In this document: positions 1 to 8,771 of the stretch, piece after piece | Numbering within the stretch: position 1 is the stretch's first letter | Layout: each line of letters begins with the position of its first letter | Made by a program: the position numbers and the translations under genes | NCBI GenBank assembly: GCA_029976075.1 | Contig: JARKNW010000035.1 | Span: 1-64,000 of the forward strand | Origin: Pleomorphomonas sp. | GTDB taxonomy: Bacteria > Pseudomonadota > Alphaproteobacteria > Rhizobiales > Pleomorphomonadaceae | DNA length: 64,000 nucleotides | Direction: 5' to 3' | Notes under the pieces: model-generated | What the model saw: only the letters and a program-made list of their open reading frames with translations | Database searches by the model: none | Told to the model about the DNA's origin: nothing

Positions 1-192
1 ATATGCCAACTCCGAAACGGCTTGCTGCCTGACGAGCCGAAAGCCCGTCAGAGGAGGCCTGCAAAACCCGTGATCGCAAATCGTCGCTTAGCGCTCTGGC
101 CATCGTTCCCCTCCGGTGAGGAGAACTTTGAATCAGACTCGCCGCCAATCGTCACTTCACATTCGATTCATCGATCGATGGATACGCTCTAG
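1..192 (+). CDS. possible 3' end of a CDS entering from the left edge
   Basis: Frame 1 is open from the first base to a TAG at 190-192, giving 63 codons with no start inside the window. The peptide is rich in Arg and Pro and ends HRSMDTL. I recognise no family. It could be the C-terminus of a gene whose start lies left of the window, or a chance open frame in GC-rich DNA. An inverted repeat with CTGACG/CGTCAG arms (29-34 and 46-51) lies inside it, which argues mildly against coding. Confidence 0.25.
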   Translation: MCQLRNGLLPDEPKARQRRPAKPVIANRRLALWPSFPSGEENFESDSPPIVTSHSIHRSMDTL

Positions 193-450
193 CGGGATAA
201 GAGACTCAGGTCAGCCTGTGGCAACGCCGCTAGCTTGACCTAGAGTCAAAAACCCACGCGCTCCTCTTCCGTCCGGGGCTACTCCAAGGGGGGCGGCGGT
301 GACCAAATATGCCGCCCTCGCTTCTTTTGCGGAAGTGCTTGCACCGCTGCGGTCGCGCCAGTACGGCAGTTCGTCAACTTGTCTCGGACGGAAGCGATGG
401 GAAACCAAGTGGCAAAGGCAAGGGACACCTGTATACGATTTCGTATAGGG
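193..450. other. non-coding stretch beside the recombinase gene
   Basis: I see no convincing gene here; the short open frames on both strands have poor composition. The stretch contains a small inverted repeat TTGAC-N5-GTCAA (235-249) and the palindrome listed separately at 432-447. It lies downstream of the recombinase gene, so it belongs to the mobile element's interior or to DNA it captured. Confidence 0.4.
432..447. repeat. perfect inverted repeat just downstream of the recombinase gene
   Basis: TATACGA-TT-TCGTATA is a perfect 7-bp palindrome with a 2-bp centre, notably AT-rich against its surroundings, starting 4 bp beyond the recombinase stop codon. No T-run follows on either strand, so it is not a normal intrinsic terminator. 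It could be a protein-binding site, for example for a recombinase or excisionase. Confidence 0.5.
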
Positions 451-2076
451 CTAGCTGTCTTGCACCTTAGCAGCGACTGCGTCTGTGAGGTGCGACAAGT
501 CCACGCCAAAGTCCAAGTCCTTGAACAGCTCCAATCGCTTTGATGGCGTGAACAGCTTGCCGCCGTAGGTGCCAGCCGTGATGCCCGTGATCTTGTGCCC
601 GACGATGCGGCCGATCTTCACTGTGTCCACGCCCGCGTCCTCCAGCCGCGACACGAAGGTGTGGCGGAAGCTATGGAAGACCAGCCCTTCACGGTCGATG
701 CCGATCAGGCGGCGGTATTCAGGGAACCAGACCACGAAGCGGTGACTGTAAGAGCCCTCGCTGTTCGGCGTCAGTTCAGGCCACAGGCGTTCGCCCCTGA
801 CCGACTTCACGTGATCGAGGAAACCCAAGGCGATTAAGCGAGGATGGATGGGCACAAGCCGCTCGCCGGCCTTTGTCTTGGTCTTCCTGATGTTGAAGCA
901 CCAGACACCGTCTTCCAGGACCACCTCATCCGTCCGCAACTTGGCGATCTCCTCGACCCGCATACCGGTGTGCAGACCGATCAGCGGGAACCAGTACTTA
1001 AAGTCCTTCACCACCTCCAAGCCGGGAACATCGCGCCGCGTCGTGCTTGAGTGCCCGGTGTACATTGGCGAGCTGAAAAGCGTCTTCAGTTCGTCGGCTG
1101 TGAAAGCGTCGCGCTTGGGGTCATCGGGCGGTGGCATCAGCCCTCTGGTCGGATTGTCAATGGTCGATTTCCGCTCGTCCTTGGCCCAGTTGAACATGGC
1201 GGCAACCGTCTTGAAGTGATGGCGGATGCTGTTGTTGGACAGTTCGTGCTGGTCCTCCAGCACCTCGCGCCAATCGCGGATGTCATCGCGTGTCACTGCG
1301 TCCACTGGCTTGTCCCGCAACGTGTCGACGAACAGCTTCAGCTTGTTGACGGTGTTCTTCTTGGTTACCGGAACCCACTTGCCGTCCCGCTCCTTGGCGA
1401 CGATGTAGGCCTCCATCACCTTGCTCAACGGCAAGGAGGGCTGTACGGGATCGACCGAAACAGCGGGCGCTGGAGCCTGCCGATAGGTCTGGGGACGGAA
1501 CAACGGGTCCACCGGCTCAAGAGCGTAATTGCCGACCCGCCGAGCCTTGGCAATGTGCAGGAACTCGACGTTGGCTCTCAGCAGCGCCCTGGCGAGCCGT
1601 TTGAAAGTTTCGCTCTTGCTGTCCACCGGGATGCCCACTTCGGTCAGCAGACGCTCCACATCACAGCGGACACGGGCGAAGTCATTGTATGCGAGGGCCT
1701 CCCGATACTCGCCCTCCAGCCAGCCCAACACTTCAAGATCGGCTGTCACAGGCTCTTCGCCGTCATCATAGCCAGCAGTGTACATCGACTTACCGGGGCG
1801 GGCGTTTGTGCGGGTGCCCTCATCAATCTCAAGCGCATCGGCGAACCACTGGCGAGCGAGGGCGTCAATCTGGTCGGGAGTCAGGTCGGGATGTGACATG
1901 GCGTGGTCAAAAAATCGGTCTGCGGTAGTGGACAATGTACGGGCAAGGCGGGCTGCCTCGCCTCGGTTGGTGGTGCGCAGAGAACGCACGACTTCCCGCC
2001 TGCCCCACTTCATGGCCAAGGTCAACGGCACCCTTCTCCGCCACGAGTAGACCGCGCCACGACGCTGCATGTGCAT
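451..2076 (-). CDS. site-specific tyrosine recombinase / integrase
   Basis: A 541-residue phage-type integrase that would catalyse integration and excision of a mobile element. The N-terminus (MQRRGAVYSWRRRVP) resembles the DUF6538 arm-binding segment of proteobacterial integrases. A SAM-like core-binding region precedes the catalytic domain. In the catalytic domain I see the first Arg in TGMRVEEIAKL, the HxxR box in HSFRHTF, the following His in GRIVGHK and the nucleophilic Tyr in AGTYGG, so it looks intact. ATG 2076 is chosen over an upstream TTG (2112) because AGGGG lies 9 nt ahead; ATG 2070 is also possible. The gene is transcribed away from the Ldh_2 gene, with short direct repeats just upstream. 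No excisionase or tRNA was found nearby. Confidence 0.92.
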   Translation of the reverse strand: MHMQRRGAVYSWRRRVPLTLAMKWGRREVVRSLRTTNRGEAARLARTLSTTADRFFDHAMSHPDLTPDQIDALARQWFADALEIDEGTRTNARPGKSMYTAGYDDGEEPVTADLEVLGWLEGEYREALAYNDFARVRCDVERLLTEVGIPVDSKSETFKRLARALLRANVEFLHIAKARRVGNYALEPVDPLFRPQTYRQAPAPAVSVDPVQPSLPLSKVMEAYIVAKERDGKWVPVTKKNTVNKLKLFVDTLRDKPVDAVTRDDIRDWREVLEDQHELSNNSIRHHFKTVAAMFNWAKDERKSTIDNPTRGLMPPPDDPKRDAFTADELKTLFSSPMYTGHSSTTRRDVPGLEVVKDFKYWFPLIGLHTGMRVEEIAKLRTDEVVLEDGVWCFNIRKTKTKAGERLVPIHPRLIALGFLDHVKSVRGERLWPELTPNSEGSYSHRFVVWFPEYRRLIGIDREGLVFHSFRHTFVSRLEDAGVDTVKIGRIVGHKITGITAGTYGGKLFTPSKRLELFKDLDFGVDLSHLTDAVAAKVQDS

Positions 2077-2090
2077 GAGAACGCACCCCT

Positions 2091-2111
2091 GTGTAGCAGC
2101 CGTGTGTAGCA
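2091..2111. repeat. direct repeats upstream of the recombinase start
   Basis: Two identical GTGTAGCA copies (2091-2098 and 2104-2111) are spaced 13 bp start to start, in the leader of the recombinase gene. Short direct repeats in this position are typical of integrase arm-type or excisionase sites. That role is inferred. Confidence 0.45.
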
Positions 2112-2147
2112 AAGTGGGTCACGGCTCGTTCGCAGTGGCGCGAAAAC

Positions 2148-2162
2148 CCAGGGATTCCCTGG
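2148..2162. repeat. 15-bp palindrome between recombinase and dehydrogenase
   Basis: CCAGGGA-T-TCCCTGG has perfect 7-bp arms around a single T. It lies 72 bp upstream of the recombinase start and 74 bp before the orphan terminator. It is a candidate strand-exchange core or operator; the sequence alone does not decide. Confidence 0.4.
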
Positions 2163-2235
2163 CTTTCATCCAACTTGATCCCGGTTCCGATATGTACTAC
2201 TCGGTCTAATCGGCCAGTCTGATCCGTTATGAAAT

Positions 2236-2276
2236 GGCCCAGAGTTCTGCCGAGGCAGGGCTTTGGGCCTTTCTTT
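2236..2276 (+). terminator. strong orphan rho-independent terminator, plus strand
   Basis: The outer stem GGCCCAGAG/CTTTGGGCC has one G-U pair. The inner stem CTGCC-GA-GGCAG stacks on it, and TTTCTTTTA follows immediately. No plus-strand gene ends just upstream in this window, so the terminator has probably been separated from its gene, perhaps by insertion of the element carrying the recombinase. Confidence 0.7.
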
Positions 2277-2404
2277 TAGGGCTCAGCATCAGTTTCGCAC
2301 ACCCGGACGCATGCGTGTGGCGCCAAACCTGCGGCTCAGAGAAAAGCCGGCGGAAGGCGATCTCTCGCGCGCTGCTGGATGCCCTCCAAAGGTGGGATTT
2401 CAAA

Positions 2405-3451
2405 GTGCCTGTCGTGTTTCATTCCGAGCTGCGAGCCTACGCAGCGGAAATAGTGCGTCTGGCAGGAAGTTCGACAACCGAAGCGGAGATCGTTGCGGCC
2501 AATCTTGTAGAGGCGAACCTCCAAGGCCACGACTCGCACGGGGTGGGACTTCTGCCAGGCTATGTCGACTCCATCATGGAAGGCGGCCTCAGGCCGAACA
2601 CCGACGCGGTGCTGGTGGCCGACTACGGCTGCTCGCTGACTTACGATGGGCAACACGGCTACGGACAGGTCGTCACTCGGCAGGTCATGGCGGCCGGCAT
2701 CGCACGTGCTCTTGATCTCGGCGTCTGCCTAGTCAACTTGAGGAACTCTCACCACCTTGCGCGCGTAGGCGCCTGGGCAGAGCAATGTGCGGGCGCTGGC
2801 CTGGTCTCAATTCACTTTGTCAATGTATTCTGCCGACCGCTGGTGGCGCCCTTCGGCGGAACGCTTGCAAAGTTCGGCACCAACCCTTTCTGCATAGGGG
2901 TTCCCAGAACCGGTCAGGAACCGCTGATTCTGGATTTTGCAACCAGCGCGATTGCCTTTGGCAAAGCCCATGTCGCTTACAACAAGGGTCAAAAGCTGGC
3001 CGGCGACGTATTGATTGATGCCGAGGGCAAGCCAACGAGCGATCCCGCTGCGATCGTCAACGCACCATACGGAGCGTTGCTGCCGTTCAGCAAACACAAG
3101 GGAGGCGGCCTTGCCTTGATGTGCTCGATCTTGGGCGGAGCCCTGACCGGCGGCCCAACGGAGCGAACTGCAGACCCTGAAAGCGCTCTTGTGGTCAACA
3201 GCCTGCTGTCGATCATCATCAATCCTGCCATCATGGGCGGAGCTGCCTCATTCGAACAGGAAATCGATGCCTATCTTCCGTGGGTTCGAGATTCCAAACC
3301 CTTGAATGAAGACGAAGTGCTGTTTCCAGGCGAGGTAGAGCGCAAGACCAGATCGGAAAGAATACGATCTGGGATTCACATCGACCAAAACACTTGGGAC
3401 CAGCTAGCTGAAGTCAGGGCGTTGCTGTCCTCCCGACATGTCGTGATCTGA
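2405..3451 (+). CDS. Ldh_2 family malate/L-lactate-type NAD(P)-dependent dehydrogenase
   Basis: A 348-residue cytosolic oxidoreductase of the malate/L-lactate/ureidoglycolate dehydrogenase superfamily, which oxidises 2-hydroxy acids or reduces the 2-oxo acid or imine. Family landmarks are GHDSHGVG near the N-terminus, NSHHLARVGAWAEQ, GTNPFCIGVPR and HKGGGLALMCSIL. The GTG at 2405 is preferred: AAAGGTGGG lies about 8 nt upstream and the protein then begins where family members begin. A longer frame from 2234 would run through the terminator at 2236-2276. GTG 2414 is an alternative. The substrate cannot be read from sequence. The next gene is a shikimate-dehydrogenase homologue, so the pair may act on related hydroxy/keto acids (inference). 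Confidence 0.85.
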   Translation: MPVVFHSELRAYAAEIVRLAGSSTTEAEIVAANLVEANLQGHDSHGVGLLPGYVDSIMEGGLRPNTDAVLVADYGCSLTYDGQHGYGQVVTRQVMAAGIARALDLGVCLVNLRNSHHLARVGAWAEQCAGAGLVSIHFVNVFCRPLVAPFGGTLAKFGTNPFCIGVPRTGQEPLILDFATSAIAFGKAHVAYNKGQKLAGDVLIDAEGKPTSDPAAIVNAPYGALLPFSKHKGGGLALMCSILGGALTGGPTERTADPESALVVNSLLSIIINPAIMGGAASFEQEIDAYLPWVRDSKPLNEDEVLFPGEVERKTRSERIRSGIHIDQNTWDQLAEVRALLSSRHVVI

Positions 3452-3585
3452 CAGGATTCGGGACCGGCGGACCTGACCGCCGACAGCATGTCTTTTCCAT
3501 CATGGTGTCAAATGACCGAGTTCACCGCTTCTCGCAGGGTCGCCACGGGCCTATGATCACAGGACTTTTCAGGAGGAGACAGCAT

Positions 3586-4413
3586 ATGCCCGACAAGCCC
3601 GCAATCGGTCCCTCGACAAAGCTCTGCATGTCGCTGGCAGGGCGGCCAGGAAGGTTCGGGTCCAGGTTTCACAACCGCCTCTATGAGCTCACCGGCCTCG
3701 ATTACGTCTACAAGGCCTTTACTACCAAGGACCTGCCCGCTGCGATCGGTGGTGTTCGGGCCCTGGGCATTCGTGGCTGTGCCATTTCCATGCCCTTCAA
3801 GGAGGCGGTCATTCCGCTTCTCGACCATCTCGAGGGGTCGGCGGCGGCCATCGACAGCGTCAACACGATCGTCAACGACGATGGCTGGCTGACGGGCTAC
3901 AACACCGACTACAGCGCCGTGCTCGACCTGCTGGACCATGCGGAAATCGCGCCATCGACGCCCTTCCTGCTGGCAGGTGCGGGAGGCATGGCCAAGGCGG
4001 TGGCGGCGGCTTTGCGCAACCGAGGTCATCGTTCGGGCATCGTCATTGCCCGCAATGCGGTCACTGGCCCGGCGCTCGCCAAGCTCTATGATTTCCAGTG
4101 GGCAGCGACGGCCGAAGGGCTTACGGCTCCGCTCATCATCAATGCCACGCCGATCGGCATGGCCGGAGGCGCCGAAGCAGATGCTCTGGCTTTCCCACTT
4201 CAGGCAATCGAGGCGGCAGAAACCGTCTTTGATGTGGTGGCGCTACCGGTCGAAACGCCATTGATGAAAGCGGCGGAGAAGGCCGGCCGCAACCGCATCT
4301 CCGGGGCTGACGTCGCCGTGTTGCAGGCTCTCGAGCAGTTCGTGCTCTACACCGGCGTCCATCCCAGTGAGGCCCAGGTGAAGGATGCCGCCATATTTGC
4401 GAGGGGCGGCTGA
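3586..4413 (+). CDS. shikimate dehydrogenase-like protein (AroE/SdhL family)
   Basis: 275 residues. The N-terminal catalytic half has TGLDYVYKAF and SMPFKEAVIPLLD; the second half is a Rossmann NADP domain with LAGAGGMAKAVAAAL. INATPIGMAGG and GADVAVLQALEQF match the family's substrate-facing and C-terminal helices. The first motif reads SLAGRPGRFGSRFHN rather than the classical G-x-P-x-x-H-S-x-S-P, which points to the HI0607/SdhL-like branch. It is therefore probably not the housekeeping aroE, and it may act on quinate or another cyclitol. ATG 3586 has AGGAGGAG at 3571-3578. It sits 134 bp after the Ldh_2 gene on the same strand and may be co-transcribed. Confidence 0.82.
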   Translation: MPDKPAIGPSTKLCMSLAGRPGRFGSRFHNRLYELTGLDYVYKAFTTKDLPAAIGGVRALGIRGCAISMPFKEAVIPLLDHLEGSAAAIDSVNTIVNDDGWLTGYNTDYSAVLDLLDHAEIAPSTPFLLAGAGGMAKAVAAALRNRGHRSGIVIARNAVTGPALAKLYDFQWAATAEGLTAPLIINATPIGMAGGAEADALAFPLQAIEAAETVFDVVALPVETPLMKAAEKAGRNRISGADVAVLQALEQFVLYTGVHPSEAQVKDAAIFARGG

Positions 4414-4417
4414 GCGA

Positions 4418-4900
4418 TCAGCTGTAGCAGGCCTTTTCCACCTTGCCGATCGCCTTCGCGGATCCCTTGAGATCGAAGGTCTCGGTCGGCAGCACGCCAG
4501 TCTTGTCGGTTATGGTCAGAGGGCCCGCCGACTTCAGAACGCGGACCAGATCGCTGTTTCGACGCGGCGTTGCAGTCATCGCCCCATCCATCGCCTCGTA
4601 ACGGAGGGAAATCTCGGCGCTGAGTTCGCCGCTCGCGAAGACGAAGGACGCGCGATAGTTCATGTCGCCCTTGGGCGGGAAGTCGTCGCCGGTCGCAGGC
4701 AGGAAGCGCAAACCCAACTTTTCCTCGCCCCCGCAGGAGATCAGCAACAGATCATCCGGCCGATCAACGGCACAGATCGAGGCGGTCATCATCATGCCCT
4801 CCTCTTCCTGCGAGAGCCCGGCTTTCCAAGCCTCGCAATCGCCAGCCAGCGCGGGCGTCGCCAGGACGATGGCAACAGCCGCTGCACAACAGACTCTCAT
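4418..4900 (-). CDS. exported hypothetical protein
   Basis: 160 residues with a clear Sec signal peptide (MRVCCAAAVAIVLATPALA, cleavage after ALA) and a mature domain containing paired cysteines (ASICAV, ISCGG, KACYS), so probably periplasmic and disulfide-bonded. I do not recognise the family. The ATG at 4900 is chosen over the ATG at 4915 because the latter overlaps GGGAGGGG, a good ribosome binding site for the downstream ATG. It converges with the shikimate-dehydrogenase-like gene, whose stop is 4 bp away. Confidence 0.7.
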   Translation of the reverse strand: MRVCCAAAVAIVLATPALAGDCEAWKAGLSQEEEGMMMTASICAVDRPDDLLLISCGGEEKLGLRFLPATGDDFPPKGDMNYRASFVFASGELSAEISLRYEAMDGAMTATPRRNSDLVRVLKSAGPLTITDKTGVLPTETFDLKGSAKAIGKVEKACYS

Positions 4901-4970
4901 GTGTCCCCTCCCCATCAGGTTGGGGCATCAGGCATCCGGGCCGCCGTGTTCGCAAGCGCGACTTTCGGCA

Positions 4971-6218
4971 TCAACCATAGCGCCGCGCCGCTTCGACGGC
5001 GAGCCCCGTGCCAACCGAACCGAACACGTTGCCGGTGACGACACGCGCCTCAGGAACCGAAGCAAGGATGGCGTTACGCACATGCTCGAGCCTGGTGGAC
5101 CCCCCGGTCAGAAACACCGCGTCGATGTCCGTAGCGACGACGCCGGCCTCCGCCAGACAGGCATCGACGCGGGCACCGATGCGGTCGGCAAGCTCGCCCG
5201 TATGAGAGACGAGACCTGTGTGATCGATATGTGTCGAGAGGCCTCGCTCCAACCAGTCGAAGGGAACGGCAACCTCACCATTTTCGGCAATGGCGATTTT
5301 CGCCGCTTCGACTTCGATGGCAAGGGTATGGCCGCGCTCGTCGTCGACCACGCGCATCAGACGATGGATGAGATGCGGCTCCGCGGCACGCTTTTCGAGG
5401 TCGATGAGTTCGCGATGAACGCGCGGCTCATAAAGGCGGTTGATCGCCGACCATGTGGCGAGGTCATGGTAATAGACGGAAGGCACATCGAGTTCGCCAC
5501 GGGCAAGCTTCGATCGGAAGCCGAGGAGCGGCATGACCGTACCGAGGCTGAGATGACGGTCGAAATCAGTGCCGCCGATGCGAACGCCGTCGTTGGCGAG
5601 CACGTCGGAAGCGCGTTCTGCCTTCTTGGCTCGCTCGGGCCCCAGACGAACAATCGAGAAGTCAGACGTACCGCCACCGATATCGGCGATCAGCGCCAAC
5701 TCCTCGTGGGATAGCTGCTGCTCGTAATCGAGACTGGCGGCTATCGGCTCATACTGGAAGGAGACTTCCTCGAAGCCGAGGTCACGGGCGATGGCGAGCA
5801 GCGTCGCCTCTGCCAGCCGGTCTGCTTCCGCGTTGCCGTCAACGAAATGAACCGGTCTGCCATGCACGAGATGGGTCAGCGGTGCAGCGGCCGCTGCCTC
5901 GCCGCGCTTCTTCACTTCCGCGAGGTATCGCTTCAAGACATCGCGAAACTTGACCCGGCTCTTACCGACGAGCGTCGTCTCTTCCATCAAAGCCGACCCG
6001 AGCACGGACTTCAGTGCCCGCATCAAGCGGCCGTGTTCCCCGCCGACATAGGCGGCAATGGCAGCGCGCCCGACGGAAATGGAACCATCCTGGTGATAGA
6101 AGGTGGCACTCGGCAGCGTGTCCTCGTCGCCTTCAAGACACACCATTTCTGCCCGGCCATCGGTAACGATGCCGAGCGTGGTGTTGGACGTGCCGAAATC
6201 GAGGCCTGCCGCAGCCAT
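4971..6218 (-). CDS. yegD: Hsp70-family chaperone, YegD type
   Basis: 415 residues, the length of the short actin-fold Hsp70 relatives (YegD) that lack the C-terminal peptide-binding domain of DnaK. The phosphate-1 loop is LDFGTSNTTLGI near the N-terminus, the connect region is YEPIAASLDYE, phosphate-2 is IADIGGGTSDFSIV, and the adenosine loop is LTGGSTRLEHV near the C-terminus. It should bind ATP; its client is unknown. It is a single gene with a start overlapping no neighbour. The upstream neighbour is a small membrane ORF on the same strand. Confidence 0.93.
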   Translation of the reverse strand: MAAAGLDFGTSNTTLGIVTDGRAEMVCLEGDEDTLPSATFYHQDGSISVGRAAIAAYVGGEHGRLMRALKSVLGSALMEETTLVGKSRVKFRDVLKRYLAEVKKRGEAAAAAPLTHLVHGRPVHFVDGNAEADRLAEATLLAIARDLGFEEVSFQYEPIAASLDYEQQLSHEELALIADIGGGTSDFSIVRLGPERAKKAERASDVLANDGVRIGGTDFDRHLSLGTVMPLLGFRSKLARGELDVPSVYYHDLATWSAINRLYEPRVHRELIDLEKRAAEPHLIHRLMRVVDDERGHTLAIEVEAAKIAIAENGEVAVPFDWLERGLSTHIDHTGLVSHTGELADRIGARVDACLAEAGVVATDIDAVFLTGGSTRLEHVRNAILASVPEARVVTGNVFGSVGTGLAVEAARRYG

Positions 6219-6286
6219 GACCGCTCTCCGAAAAAATGGGGGGCGGCTTCCCTAACGCTTCGCGGCGCTGATTGCCAGCGGCAAAA

Positions 6287-6493
6287 TCAGGCAAGCAGAA
6301 AAACCAACGCCGTCAGCGACAGCAGCACCAACATGGCCGGCAGCGCAAAGATGCCGTCGGTGAGCGGCGGTTCGGCCGCGACCTCCTGCAAATGACGGCG
6401 CATGCCGCCGAGGCGATGACCGGCAACGAAGGCACGGGTGTGGACGGCTCCGAGTTCTCGGAGCACGGCATCTTGATACTGGTTTCGACGCAT
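6287..6493 (-). CDS. small predicted membrane protein
   Basis: 68 residues. A charged, Arg-rich N-terminal segment is followed by one C-terminal hydrophobic helix (ALPAMLVLLSLTALVFLLA) running to the last residue, as in tail-anchored proteins. ATG 6493 has TTGGTGG about 7 nt upstream. It lies 68 bp upstream of yegD on the same strand, so the two may form an operon. No family recognised; it could be a chance open frame, but the hydrophobic tail and ribosome binding site support it. Confidence 0.45.
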   Translation of the reverse strand: MRRNQYQDAVLRELGAVHTRAFVAGHRLGGMRRHLQEVAAEPPLTDGIFALPAMLVLLSLTALVFLLA

Positions 6494-6716
6494 GACAAAC
6501 CACCAATGAACGTTCTGGAGCTTGCCGCCGCCAGGGTTAAGAACGCCTCAACAGCGTTGACGGTGGCGGGATTGCCGGTTTATGAGCCGGAACACATGTA
6601 GAACGAGATTGGCGCTTCCGCTGGCCGCGTGGCAAACTCCGGGGCGTGCGAATCAGCGTACTCCGGTGGGCGGCGGAATGGCCGGTGTTGCCGGTCGATG
6701 GATGAAGACGGAACGC

Positions 6717-8759
6717 ATGGAAAAGGACGACCTGTTCGGAACACTTCCCTCCCCGTCGAGCGCGGCGGCGCCCGTTGCGGCTCCCGCTCGGGCCTCCAAG
6801 CCCACACGCACCCGCGTTGAGACCACGGCGCCGGCAGAAGTCGTCTATGACGCATCGGCCATCGAGGTTCTGGAGGGGCTCGAGCCGGTGCGCCGGCGTC
6901 CGGGCATGTATATCGGCGGCACCGACGACAAGGCGATGCATCACCTGTTCGCCGAGGTCATCGACAACTCGATGGACGAAGCGGTAGCCGGTCACGCCTC
7001 ATGGATCGAAGTGCGCCTCGACGCCGATGGCTTCCTCACCGTCAACGACAATGGTCGTGGCATTCCGGTGGACCCACACCCGAAGTTTCCCGGCAAGTCG
7101 GCGCTGGAGGTCATTCTCTGCACGCTGCATGCGGGCGGCAAGTTCGACAGCAAGGTCTATGAAACTTCAGGCGGCTTGCATGGCGTCGGCGTATCGGTCG
7201 TCAATGCGCTGTCCGAATGGCTGGACGTAGAGGTGGCGCGTGGTCGCCAGCTTTACAAACAAAGCTTCTCGCGTGGCATTCCTCAGGGCGATTTGCAGCG
7301 GCTTGGCGAGACCATGAACCGGCGCGGCACAAAGACGCGTTTCAAGCCGGACCCGCAGATTTTTGGAGAAGACGCCCGCTTCGAGCCGGCGCGCATCTTC
7401 AAGATGGCTCGCTCGAAGGCTTATCTATTTGGCGGCATTGAAATTCGCTGGTCCTGCGATCCGTCATTGGTCGAGGGATCCAAGACCCCGGCGGAAGCCG
7501 TGTTCAAGTTCCCAGGCGGCCTCAAGGATTTTCTTGCCGAGACGCTCGAGGACGAAAAGCGGGTGACCGACGAGCTGTTCGCCGGTCGCGTTGGCACGGG
7601 CGGGCATGGCACGGTTGAGTGGGCCGTCTCCTGGTTTGCAGGCGACGGGTTCGTCAATTCCTACTGCAACACGATTCCGACGCCTGATGGCGGCACTCAC
7701 GAGCAGGGTCTGCGCCTCGCCCTGACCAGGTCGATCAAGGCTTACGGCGAAATGGCCGGCAATAAGCGCGTCGCCCAGGTGATGCCGGACGACGTGATGA
7801 CGTCGGCTGGTGCCATGTTGTCGGTTTTCGTTCGCGAGCCGGAGTTCGTCGGCCAGACCAAGGACAAGCTATCCACGGCTGAAGCCACTCGCATCGTCGA
7901 AACTGCGGTGAAAGACGCCTTCGACCATTGGTTGACCGCCTCGCCTCAACAGTCGGGACGCCTGCTCGACTGGATCGTGGAGCGCGCTGACGAACGCCTC
8001 CGTCGTCGTCAGGAAAAAGACGTGTTGCGCAAGAGCGCGGTGCGCAAGTTGCGCCTTCCCGGCAAGCTTGCCGATTGTACGCAGAACGCCGCTCAGGGCT
8101 CCGAACTGTTCATCGTCGAGGGTGACTCGGCCGGTGGCTCCGCCAAGCAGGCACGCGATCGTGCCAGCCAGGCCGTGATGCCGCTGCGTGGCAAGATTCT
8201 CAACGTGGCAAGTGCCGGCCGTGACAAGGTTACGGCCAACCAGTTGCTGTCCGATCTGCTGCAGGCGCTGGGTTGCGGTACCCGCTCGCATTATCGGGAA
8301 GACGATCTTCGCTACGACAAAGTGATCGTGATGACCGACGCCGATGTCGACGGCGCCCACATCGCCTCGCTGCTGATCACCTTCTTCTACCGCGAGATGC
8401 CGCAGCTCATCCGCGCCGGACATCTTTATCTTGCGGTGCCGCCGCTCTACCGTCTCACCCACGGCGGCAAGACCATGTATGCCCGCGATGACGCCCATCG
8501 CGAGGAACTGCTGCGCACCGTCTTCAAGAACAAGAAACCGGAAATCGGGCGGTTCAAGGGTCTCGGCGAGATGATGCCCTCGCAGCTCAAGGAAACCACC
8601 ATGGACAAGAAGACGCGTACACTGCTGCGCGTTGTGCTGGTGGAAGACGAAGCCGAGCAGACGGCGGACTCGGTCGAGCGGTTGATGGGCAACAAGCCGG
8701 AAGGCCGCTTCCAGTTCATTCAGGAGAATGCCGAGTTCGCCGAGGACCTGGACATCTGA
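6717..8759 (+). CDS. parE: DNA topoisomerase IV subunit B
   Basis: 680 residues, the ATPase subunit that with ParC decatenates daughter chromosomes. GHKL ATPase motifs are present: EVIDNSMDEAVAGHA, NDNGRGIPVD and GLHGVGVSVVNALS. The transducer domain follows. The TOPRIM domain has ELFIVEGDSAGGSAKQARD, LRGKILNV and MTDADVDGAHIASLL, and the C-terminus has GRFKGLGEMMPSQLKETTMD. The HxxVDP-type loop and overall length fit ParE rather than GyrB (no large insertion). The start is uncertain: ATG 6717 gives the usual length, ATG 6702 is close, and a longer frame to 6582 adds low-complexity sequence. Confidence 0.95.
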   Translation: MEKDDLFGTLPSPSSAAAPVAAPARASKPTRTRVETTAPAEVVYDASAIEVLEGLEPVRRRPGMYIGGTDDKAMHHLFAEVIDNSMDEAVAGHASWIEVRLDADGFLTVNDNGRGIPVDPHPKFPGKSALEVILCTLHAGGKFDSKVYETSGGLHGVGVSVVNALSEWLDVEVARGRQLYKQSFSRGIPQGDLQRLGETMNRRGTKTRFKPDPQIFGEDARFEPARIFKMARSKAYLFGGIEIRWSCDPSLVEGSKTPAEAVFKFPGGLKDFLAETLEDEKRVTDELFAGRVGTGGHGTVEWAVSWFAGDGFVNSYCNTIPTPDGGTHEQGLRLALTRSIKAYGEMAGNKRVAQVMPDDVMTSAGAMLSVFVREPEFVGQTKDKLSTAEATRIVETAVKDAFDHWLTASPQQSGRLLDWIVERADERLRRRQEKDVLRKSAVRKLRLPGKLADCTQNAAQGSELFIVEGDSAGGSAKQARDRASQAVMPLRGKILNVASAGRDKVTANQLLSDLLQALGCGTRSHYREDDLRYDKVIVMTDADVDGAHIASLLITFFYREMPQLIRAGHLYLAVPPLYRLTHGGKTMYARDDAHREELLRTVFKNKKPEIGRFKGLGEMMPSQLKETTMDKKTRTLLRVVLVEDEAEQTADSVERLMGNKPEGRFQFIQENAEFAEDLDI

Positions 8760-8771
8760 TGCATCGTGCAG

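Noticed and set aside
2113..2235. tRNA or tmRNA 3' end next to the recombinase gene
   Set aside because: No T-loop GGTTCGAATCC-like sequence with CCA and acceptor pairing was found, so an attachment site in a tRNA cannot be claimed.
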